DNA of 48,582 nucleotides from an uncultured Lachnospiraceae bacterium. Lineage in GTDB: Bacteria; Bacillota; Clostridia; Lachnospirales; Lachnospiraceae. This document shows positions 41,992 through 48,582 of the stretch, piece by piece. The stretch covers positions 1-48,582 of the forward strand of contig CAJTQO010000027.1 of the NCBI GenBank assembly GCA_910578405.1, written 5' to 3'. Within the stretch, counting starts at the first letter, position 1; each line of letters starts with the position of its first letter. The translations under genes were made by a program, and so were the position numbers. The notes below the pieces were generated by a model that worked only from the letters and a program-made list of their open reading frames with translations, ran no database searches and was not told the DNA's origin.

Positions 41992-44226
41992 ATGGGGATT
42001 ATTTATCAGGAAAGCACAAAAGAATTCCACCTGTACAACAGAGAAACCAGCTATTTAATGAAAATCCTGCGCAACGGCCAGATAGGACAGCTTTATTTCG
42101 GCAAAAGAGTCCCCCTAAAGGAGGATTACGGCTATTTGCTGGAAAACCGTTACCGCCCGGCCAGCGCATATGTTTATGACAACGAATATTCTTTTTCACT
42201 GGAGCATTTGAAACAGGAATACCCGTCCTATGGGACTACCGATTTCCGTATGCCCGCTTTGGAAATCCTGCAGCCAAACGGCAGCCGCATTACGGACTTT
42301 TGCTACCATTCCCATAAAATATACCAGGGCAAGCCTGCGCTCCAGGGACTTCCGGCCACCTATACGGAATCGCCGGGGGAAGCCGACACATTGGAAATTT
42401 TGTTAAAAGACGAACGGCTGAACATAGAAATGACATTGCTCTACACCATTTTCCAAACGGAAAACGCCATTGCCAGAAGCGTCCGCTTCGAAAATAAGGG
42501 AGAATGCGCCTGCCAGCTTACAAGAGCCATGAGCCTGTCTCTGGATCTGCCCGACGCTGATTACGAATGGATTCAGTTTTCCGGCGCCTGGAGCAGGGAA
42601 CGGTATGTGAAAACACGGCTGCTGCAGCAAGGCGTCCAGTCGGTAGGCAGCGTCAGGGGCGCTTCCAGCCACCACCACAACCCTTTTATTATGCTCAAAC
42701 GCCCCAAGGCCGATGAATTCCAGGGGGAAACTTTGGGCTTTTCCCTTGTCTATTCGGGCAATTTCCTGGCCCAGGCTGAGGTGGACACTTATAATGTAAC
42801 CAGGGTTATGCTGGGCATCCATCCCCTGGGCTTTTCCTGGCTCTTAGAACCGGGCGGCGCGTTCCAGACGCCGGAAGCGGTGGCCGTCTATTCCGCCCAT
42901 GGGATGAACGGCATGAGCCAGGCTTTCCACCGCCTGTACCGCACCCGGCTGGCGCGGGGCTATTGGAGGGACAGGGAAAGGCCCATTTTATTAAACAACT
43001 GGGAAGCCACCTACTTTGACTTTACAAAAGAAAAGCTCCTTGCCATTGCCAAAACCGCCAAAGAGGACGGGGTGGAGCTGTTTGTCCTGGACGACGGCTG
43101 GTTCGGCTCCAGATGCAGCGAAACAAGCGGCCTGGGGGACTGGTGGCCCAACCCCCAACGTCTGCCGGAAGGCATTTGCGGGCTTTCTAAAGAAATCGAA
43201 GCCATGGGGTTAAAATTCGGCCTCTGGTTTGAACTGGAAATGGTCAATAAAGACAGTGAACTGTACAGAAACCATCCGGACTGGATTCTCCAAACCCCCG
43301 GCAGGCACGCCTCCCACGGAAGGAAACAATATGTGCTGGACTTTTCCAGAAAAGAAGTGGTAGACTATATCTATGGGCTGGTGGCGAAAATCTTAAAGGA
43401 ATCCAAAATTTCCTACATAAAATGGGATATGAACCGGAATATTACCGAATGCTTTTCCCAAGGGTACGGGGCGGAAAGGCAGGGTGAAATTTTCCACCGT
43501 TATATCCTAGGACTGTATGACCTGTATGACAGGCTGAACCGGGAATTTCCGGAAATCCTCTTTGAGTCCTGCGCCAGCGGCGGCGGCAGGTTCGACCCGG
43601 GCCTGCTTTATTATGCCCCTCAGTGCTGGACCAGTGACGACACCGATGCCGTAGAACGGCAAAAAATCCAGTACGGCACTTCCTACGCTTACCCGGTCAG
43701 CTCCATGGGCACCCATGTGTCCATTACGCCCAACCATCAGGCAAACCGCACAACCCCGCTGGAAACCAGAGGAAATGTGGCCATGTTCGGAGCGTTTGGC
43801 TACGAATTGGATTTGGCCCGCCTAAGCCAGGAAGAAAGGGAAATCGTAAGAGAGCAAATCCGCTTTGTAAAAAAGTACCGCAGGCTTATCCACACCGGAG
43901 ACTTCTATCGGTTGTTAAGCCCCTTTGAAGGCAATTTTACGGCATGGATGGCCGTATCGCCGGACAAACGTCAGGCCATTGTAGGATATTACAAAATCTT
44001 AAATGACGTGAACCGGGAATTCCGCAGGCTCCGCCTGCAGGGACTGGAAGAAGGGCTTTTGTACCATGTATGGGAAAACGGCGCCTGCGCCGGGGATTTT
44101 TACGGCAGCGAATTAATGCATATCGGCCTGATTGCCACCGACAGCAGCGCAGGGGAAGTGGGGGCCACGGAAACGCCCTGCTGCGATTTCTGGTCCAGGC
44201 TCCTTGTGCTGGAGGCGGAAGGGTGA
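41992..44226 (+). CDS. GH36 alpha-galactosidase
   Basis: 744 residues, standard for bacterial GH36 enzymes. The N-terminal beta domain and the barrel are complete: VLDDGWFGSR, KFGLWFELEMVN, the nucleophile Asp in YIKWDMNRNITE, ESCASGGGRFDPG, and the acid/base Asp in WTSDDTDAVERQ. It releases galactose from melibiose, raffinose and similar alpha-galactosides. There is no signal peptide, so the sugars are imported first. AGGAGG precedes the ATG. No transporter or regulator is adjacent. Sucrose left from raffinose could feed the amylosucrase. Confidence 0.95.
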   Translation: MGIIYQESTKEFHLYNRETSYLMKILRNGQIGQLYFGKRVPLKEDYGYLLENRYRPASAYVYDNEYSFSLEHLKQEYPSYGTTDFRMPALEILQPNGSRITDFCYHSHKIYQGKPALQGLPATYTESPGEADTLEILLKDERLNIEMTLLYTIFQTENAIARSVRFENKGECACQLTRAMSLSLDLPDADYEWIQFSGAWSRERYVKTRLLQQGVQSVGSVRGASSHHHNPFIMLKRPKADEFQGETLGFSLVYSGNFLAQAEVDTYNVTRVMLGIHPLGFSWLLEPGGAFQTPEAVAVYSAHGMNGMSQAFHRLYRTRLARGYWRDRERPILLNNWEATYFDFTKEKLLAIAKTAKEDGVELFVLDDGWFGSRCSETSGLGDWWPNPQRLPEGICGLSKEIEAMGLKFGLWFELEMVNKDSELYRNHPDWILQTPGRHASHGRKQYVLDFSRKEVVDYIYGLVAKILKESKISYIKWDMNRNITECFSQGYGAERQGEIFHRYILGLYDLYDRLNREFPEILFESCASGGGRFDPGLLYYAPQCWTSDDTDAVERQKIQYGTSYAYPVSSMGTHVSITPNHQANRTTPLETRGNVAMFGAFGYELDLARLSQEEREIVREQIRFVKKYRRLIHTGDFYRLLSPFEGNFTAWMAVSPDKRQAIVGYYKILNDVNREFRRLRLQGLEEGLLYHVWENGACAGDFYGSELMHIGLIATDSSAGEVGATETPCCDFWSRLLVLEAEG

Positions 44227-44300
44227 AACAGGCCATACGCCATCCAGAAAATCGCCCTGCCCATTCAATATTTATACAAAAATAAGGGAGAAGATAGAAA

Positions 44301-44957
44301 ATGGAACCTATGGAAAACAAAAAAAACACAGAACCTTCCCAAAAATGGAAACGCATCGCCATGTCCTTTTTCGGCGTTATCGTCACCGGATTCTGCGTAG
44401 GCGCTTTCCAGAAAGCCAACCTGGGGGCGGATCCCTTTACCTGCTTTGTAACAGGCATCGGGAATCTCTTTCATTCCACCTACAGCGTCTTTTACTTGAT
44501 TATCACAGGGCTGTTGTTAGCAGGGGTGTTCTTCGTGGAGAAACATTACATCGGCATAGCCACCGTGATTAACCTGCTGTTTACCGGAATGGCGGCTGAT
44601 TTTATGCGCGGCGTCCTGGACAGCCTGTTCCCGGCTCCCGGCCTTGCAGCCCGAATCTTTATGATGCTCTTTGGCATCTTCGGCACCTGTTTTGCCGCTT
44701 CCGTCTATTTTACAGCGGATCTTGGCGTATCGGCCTACGACGCCTGGTCGCTGATTGCCGGCAACAAATACAAAATCCTGCCTTTTCGCATTTGCAGGAT
44801 TATCACAGACTCTATTTGTGTGCTAACCGGCTTCCTGTGCCATGTCACCATCGGCGTTGGCACCGTAATCACCGCCCTGTTTATGGGACCGGTCGTGCAG
44901 TGGTTCAATACCAACGTATCGGAACCGTTTTTGTACGGGAAAAAGGGACTGGAATAA
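44301..44957 (+). CDS. YczE/YitT-type integral membrane protein
   Basis: 218 residues with about five membrane helices. VGAFQKANLGADPFTCF and DLGVSAYDAWSLI are the paired GxDP/G-S-YDA motifs of the YczE/YyaS family. Function is not established; members are suspected transporters. GGGAG lies 10 bases before the ATG. It follows the alpha-galactosidase gene by 74 bp and probably shares its transcript. A terminator follows. Confidence 0.82.
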   Translation: MEPMENKKNTEPSQKWKRIAMSFFGVIVTGFCVGAFQKANLGADPFTCFVTGIGNLFHSTYSVFYLIITGLLLAGVFFVEKHYIGIATVINLLFTGMAADFMRGVLDSLFPAPGLAARIFMMLFGIFGTCFAASVYFTADLGVSAYDAWSLIAGNKYKILPFRICRIITDSICVLTGFLCHVTIGVGTVITALFMGPVVQWFNTNVSEPFLYGKKGLE

Positions 44958-45015
44958 ATTAACGGCATTCCGTCTATGACGCGGCCTGTCGGGATTGTCT
45001 GCCTGAATAAATTCC

Positions 45016-45058
45016 TTTGCCTGCTGTACAACGCAAAGTTATGCAGCAGGCAAATTTT
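45016..45058. terminator. Bidirectional terminator
   Basis: TTTGCCTGCTG (45016-45026) pairs with CAGCAGGCAAA (45044-45054), followed by TTTT. It separates the plus-strand YczE gene from the convergent tandem GT2 gene. Confidence 0.8.
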
Positions 45059-45063
45059 CCCCT

Positions 45064-47028
45064 TTACACCCGCAGTGAAAAATCACTTCTGTCCAAAGAA
45101 AAATTTGGGTTATAATACGGATCCCCCTTTTCCAAAACCTCTTTCCACTTCCTCCGGAACCGCTCCGACTCCTCTTCATACCGCCTTGCCTTTTCCCCCT
45201 GGTCGTCCAGCCCTCTGGAAACGGACTCAAAGTGATACAGCTCGGCAAAAGGCGTAAATACATTCAGGCGCCCTTTTTCCCGCAGTTTCAGACAAAAATC
45301 CACATCATTCAACGAAACGGCAAAGGACTCGTCCAGCCCTCCCACGTCCCAAAACAGCTTGCGCGCCACCATCAGGCAGGCCCCTGTCACAGCGGATACA
45401 TCCTGGGCATAGCAAAGCCTCCCCATATACCCAAGATTCTCCCGATGCTGCCCATAATGGCTGTGTCCCGCCGTACGGTGCGCCCCAAGAGCCAGCACCA
45501 CCCCTGCATGTTGGATGGTTCTGTTTTCATAATACAGCTTAGCCCCTACCGCGCCCACATCTTCCCGCTGCGCATACATCAAAAGCTCTTCCATCCAGTT
45601 GACGGTAATCACCTGGGTATCGTTATTCAAAAGCAAAAGATAGTCCCCATCCGCTTCCTTTGCGCCCAGGTTATTCACCGCTGAGTAGTTAAAAGCGCCA
45701 TCATAAACGACCACTTTCACTTTCCCTTCCCCTTTTTCTTTCAGTTCCTCATAATATTTCCCGATTTCCTCCGTCACGCTGTTATTTTCCACCACAATGA
45801 TTTCATAATTGTCATATGTGGATCTTTCCAAAATAGAGGCAATGCACCTGCGTAAATCCGCCTCATGGTCTTTGTTGGCAATGACAATGGAAATCTTCGG
45901 ATTGCCGATAATCTGGTAGCTAATCTTAAAAATCGTCTCAAAGGCTCTGGTGCTGGCAATGCGGAAATGCCGGTATCCATGCTTGCGCAAATGCTCCGCC
46001 ACCGCCCCTTTGGCCGCATCCGTGGCGTAGGGCTTGGCCTCTATGCCGCTGGCCACACTGCCAGCATGGGAACGCCAGTAGTACATCAGCCTTGGCACAT
46101 GGACGATTTTCTCCGCCCGGTCTGTCAGCCGCAAAATCATATCGTGATCCTGGCTGCCGTCAAATTTGGCTCTAAACAGCTCGTCCCCATCCAGCAAATG
46201 TCGATGGAACACGCTGAAATGACAGATATAATTGTTGGCCCGCAGATTATCCACGGCATAGTCCGGTTTAAAATGCATGGTCAGCATCTTATTGATGTCA
46301 TTGTTTTTAAAAGTCGTCTCATCGCAGTACAGGTAATCCGCCCCCTGTTCATTGATGGCTTTTACATATTCATACAAAACGGAAGGATGTAAGATATCAT
46401 CCTGGTCAAACAATCCAATGTATTCCCCGGTGGCCAGTTTCAGGCATTCATTGGTATTCCCTGCAATGCCGCCGTTTTTTTCCAGTTTCTTATAGATTAT
46501 CCTGCCCTTTGCCCGCGCCGCATACTCCCGGCAGATATCACCGATATAGCTATGCTGTGCGTCCGAACCGTCCGCCAGGCACAGTTCCCAATTTTCATAA
46601 GTCTGCGCCATCACCGAATCCAGCATCTGCTCCTGGAATTCCCGTTGGTTGTTCCAAAGCGGCACAAGGATGCTGATTTTCACCATATGGGGGAAAACCG
46701 TCTCCCGTTCTTCCTTCCGCCTGGCTTCGTCCGGGAAACTGGCCGTGCCAAAATGCGTCATTGCCTCACGCTCCCGCTGCTTATACTTCACCTTGGCCCA
46801 AATCCCCCGCAGGTTCCCACAGTTCTTTAGCCTGTCCCGCTGCCGGAGCATATAGTGCATTGCTTTGCGCAGAGGCGCGCTCATTTTCCAAAGCGGATTG
46901 TTCTTAATCCGGTTTAGCTTAAACTCCAGCTCCTCCTTCTTTTCCTCCAGTTCCGCCACCCTGCCTGCCAGATCTGCGCATTTTATATGCTCTTTTTCAT
47001 ATGCTTCTTTATAATCCATTGTTTCCAT
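45064..47028 (-). CDS. Tandem-domain family 2 glycosyltransferase
   Basis: 654 residues. Residues 15-45 are a coiled coil, then NPLWKMSAPLRKAMHYM (a membrane-associated tail also seen at the end of the 5859-8111 gene). The first GT2 domain (about 110-350) has ISILVPLWNNQREF, YIGLFDQDDIL and FDGSQDHDMILRL. The second (about 378-620) has ISIVIANKDHEADL, LLLNNDTQVI and FAVSLNDVDFCLKL. Such RgpF/WbbL-like fusions build repeating polysaccharides. GAGGAAG precedes the ATG. It is separate from the main clusters. Confidence 0.9.
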   Translation of the reverse strand: METMDYKEAYEKEHIKCADLAGRVAELEEKKEELEFKLNRIKNNPLWKMSAPLRKAMHYMLRQRDRLKNCGNLRGIWAKVKYKQREREAMTHFGTASFPDEARRKEERETVFPHMVKISILVPLWNNQREFQEQMLDSVMAQTYENWELCLADGSDAQHSYIGDICREYAARAKGRIIYKKLEKNGGIAGNTNECLKLATGEYIGLFDQDDILHPSVLYEYVKAINEQGADYLYCDETTFKNNDINKMLTMHFKPDYAVDNLRANNYICHFSVFHRHLLDGDELFRAKFDGSQDHDMILRLTDRAEKIVHVPRLMYYWRSHAGSVASGIEAKPYATDAAKGAVAEHLRKHGYRHFRIASTRAFETIFKISYQIIGNPKISIVIANKDHEADLRRCIASILERSTYDNYEIIVVENNSVTEEIGKYYEELKEKGEGKVKVVVYDGAFNYSAVNNLGAKEADGDYLLLLNNDTQVITVNWMEELLMYAQREDVGAVGAKLYYENRTIQHAGVVLALGAHRTAGHSHYGQHRENLGYMGRLCYAQDVSAVTGACLMVARKLFWDVGGLDESFAVSLNDVDFCLKLREKGRLNVFTPFAELYHFESVSRGLDDQGEKARRYEEESERFRRKWKEVLEKGDPYYNPNFSLDRSDFSLRV

Positions 47029-47092
47029 ATCGCTTCCTCATTTTTATGCTGGGCGGTTCATACTTACGAACATCCCTAATTGTTCTAGGAGG

Positions 47093-47142
47093 ATGGTTAT
47101 ATCCATAAATATCCTTTCATTCCTGAGACGTAATATAACCAT
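47093..47142. repeat. 10-bp inverted repeat with 30-bp loop
   Basis: ATGGTTATAT (47093-47102) and ATATAACCAT (47133-47142). It lies upstream of the tandem GT2 gene; no function is assigned. Confidence 0.5.
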
Positions 47143-47276
47143 TCTTCAGAATATGTTGTATCTCTGTTCCCGGTCTTTTTGCCGTAACCGATTTCAGTAA
47201 TTTAAATCGAAAAATTCACTCGTGTTCCATCCAGACAGAAATTAGATTTGTGGGCTGCATGGTTCGTGCCAGCGCC

Positions 47277-47320
47277 AGGCAAAATTTCGACGGCGATGCA
47301 ATGGCATCGTCTAGAAATTT
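47277..47320. repeat. REP-like palindromic element, right copy
   Basis: Bases 47277-47298 equal 7-28. The copy folds well: AAAATTTC pairs with GAAATTTT and CGATGC with GCATCG around an AAT loop. It lies at the junction between the glycan genes and the mobile-element remains. Confidence 0.65.
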
Positions 47321-47547
47321 TAACGACGCAATGGTGTATTCTTCATCTCCTTTTCAAACTCGACGATATCTCCTATATCACAATTTAACGCTTTACAAAT
47401 TTTATATAGGCTTTCCATTGAAACAAACTCATCTCTGCCTAATTTTGCTAAAACATTAAAACTAATTCCTGCCATATCTTTTAAGTCGGTTCGATTCATT
47501 TTTTTGTCAATCAATATTTTCCACAATTTATCATAGCATACAGGCAT
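47320..47547 (-). CDS. Small Cro/C1-type HTH protein
   Basis: 75 residues. LWKILIDKKMNRTDLKDMAG, FNVLAKLGRDEFVSMESLY and ICKALNCDIGDIVEF are the helices of YozG-like HTH proteins found on mobile elements. The start at 47547 has GGGAGAAA upstream; the longer frame to 47670 is AT-rich and not conserved. Base composition is clearly more AT-rich than the glycan genes. It likely belonged to the relaxase-bearing element on its right. Confidence 0.85.
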   Translation of the reverse strand: MPVCYDKLWKILIDKKMNRTDLKDMAGISFNVLAKLGRDEFVSMESLYKICKALNCDIGDIVEFEKEMKNTPLRR

Positions 47548-47722
47548 ACTATTTCTCCCAATCATTCTATATTTTCTCTCCGATTGTATCAGTATATCAC
47601 AGCCTAAATTATATATCAAGATAATCTCATAGAATAGTGAGATTTTTAATAATATCAAACACTTTTTCATTCCCCAAAATAGCTTTCACGCACTCATCAT
47701 TTTGTACAATTTCTTTCAATTC

Positions 47723-48043
47723 CTAATTCTCCGTATAGACTTTATGAAAACGGTTAGAAAGTTTATTTGCCTTTTCCATGAATATCTTCTCGGATGTCTC
47801 CGCAATCTCGTAAAATTCCCCGACATATTCTTTGAGATAATTCTCTACTTCTTTCCAATCCTCGCGTTTCTTGCCTTTAAAACGGATGTCGTTAATCAAA
47901 ACGATTTTCTCACCATTCAGACCGACAATGATATCAACGTTCCTTTCCATAAGTTCCTTCTTTCTTTTTATATCGGGAATCTCTGGCATACACAAATAGT
48001 ATTCATATCTCTTTTTGTCAGAATACTCTTTTTCTTTTAACAT
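47723..48043 (-). pseudogene. Degraded mobile-element ORF
   Basis: 106 residues from the first ATG. NVDIIVGLNGEKIVLINDIRF and DWKEVENYLKEYVGEFYEI resemble a protein often carried by Clostridia integrative elements (recalled similarity, not checked). The frame continues upstream of 48043 to about 48120 (with DTNADSYFAEAKRI) without a start codon, and the C-terminal end appears cut short, so it is probably a truncated remnant. Confidence 0.5.
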
Positions 48044-48263
48044 GCTTACAATAATCCTCTTTGCTTCTGCAAAATAAGAATCTGCATTAGTGTCTTTTTT
48101 TAAATAACAATCACTTTCTTATTCTCTTTATCTATCGAACCACTGTTCAAATCTGGAACTTGCATTGTTTTGTGTTGAAATTATTGATGAATTTAGATTA
48201 TCTCTTTAGAAGTTTCTTATATGTCGGTATAGCCCGTATTTTCGGGCTTTCCCGGCATTTTAG

Positions 48264-48582
48264 ATATGGGGAGAAATTAGTAAATCCGTCTGTAGCTATG
48301 CTGCAATCAGCCTTTCCATTTCAGCCTTTGCGGAAGCGAAAGTTACCCATGATTGCACCCGGAAACGTGGCGTAGTCCATTCTGAAATCATGTTGCCGCC
48401 CCATGCCCCGCCGGAATTTCAAGACCGCAGCACTCTCTGGAACAGTGTAGAGATGGTTGAAAAGACCAGTGACGCACAGCTTGCCCGTGAGATAAAGATT
48501 TCCCTGCCGGTAGAGTTGAACCGTGAGGAAAAATTACGGCTTGCCCGCTCTTTTATCAGTGATACTTTTGTCGCTGCCAGTA
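48264..48582 (+). pseudogene. MobA/MobL-type relaxase fragment
   Basis: An open frame from 48264 to the window end contains VTHDCTRKRGVVHSEIMLPP and STLWNSVEMVEK, then QLAREIKISLPVELN, the conserved middle of MobA/MobL (MOBQ) relaxases. The N-terminal part, including the catalytic region and the usual KSAVAAAAYRSGE block, is degenerate, and no ribosome site supports the ATG at 48390. The gene runs off the right edge, so its C-terminus is unknown. It marks a mobilizable element. Confidence 0.75.

Overview
The window looks like a chromosomal segment of a Gram-positive, low-to-mid GC Clostridium-type bacterium, most likely of the Lachnospiraceae. Evidence: strong GGAGG-type ribosome binding sites, sortase/LCP/subtilase/HtrA proteins of Clostridia type, signal peptides and a lipobox typical of Bacillota, and no outer-membrane genes. 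This placement is inferred from protein resemblance, not from a marker gene. Start codons were chosen by eye from ribosome binding sites. No rRNA, tRNA or CRISPR array was seen.

Layout, left to right. (1) 131-1537: a VanZ-like membrane protein and a HAD phosphatase. (2) 1643-9303: a tight, AT-rich, minus-strand operon. It encodes two glycosyltransferases with bacterial sialyltransferase motifs, a GT4-GT2 fusion, a KdsB-like and a NeuA-like cytidylyltransferase, and an HMGL/hydroxy-oxovalerate-type aldolase. Together these suggest synthesis and transfer of a CMP-activated ulosonic-acid-like sugar in a Gram-positive. (3) 9378-15891: a polysaccharide ABC exporter whose ATPase is fused to an extracellular domain, plus glycosyltransferases. 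(4) 16064-18143: a small secreted protein, a lipoprotein sortase homologue lacking all three catalytic residues, and a divergent XRE regulator. (5) 18144-19201: repeat-rich intergenic DNA and a serine recombinase. (6) 19494-33000: housekeeping and metabolic genes: carbamate kinase, signal peptidase II, amylosucrase, HPr and enzyme I, a tocopherol-cyclase-like protein, a subtilase with Cys at the nucleophile position, ClpX and HtrA. (7) 33170-41801: a second cell-wall polysaccharide cluster with initiating sugar-phosphate transferase, three GT2 enzymes, an LCP ligase and phosphoglucomutase. (8) 41992-47028: alpha-galactosidase, a YczE-type membrane protein and a tandem GT2. (9) 47320-48582: remains of a mobilizable element (small HTH protein, a degraded ORF, a MobA/MobL relaxase fragment running off the end).

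How the parts connect. Three promoters, driving the VanZ gene, the CMP-sugar operon and the pseudo-sortase gene, share one architecture: TTGAC(A/G), an 18-bp spacer, TATA(A/C)T, and 13-bp near-palindromes of the form ACGTTTTAAACGT placed exactly 24 bp apart. This implies a single repressor controlling a surface-remodelling regulon. The XRE gene beside the pseudo-sortase promoter is the obvious candidate. Alpha-galactosidase, amylosucrase, phosphoglucomutase and the general PTS proteins fit use of raffinose-family sugars and supply of sugar phosphates to the glycan pathways.
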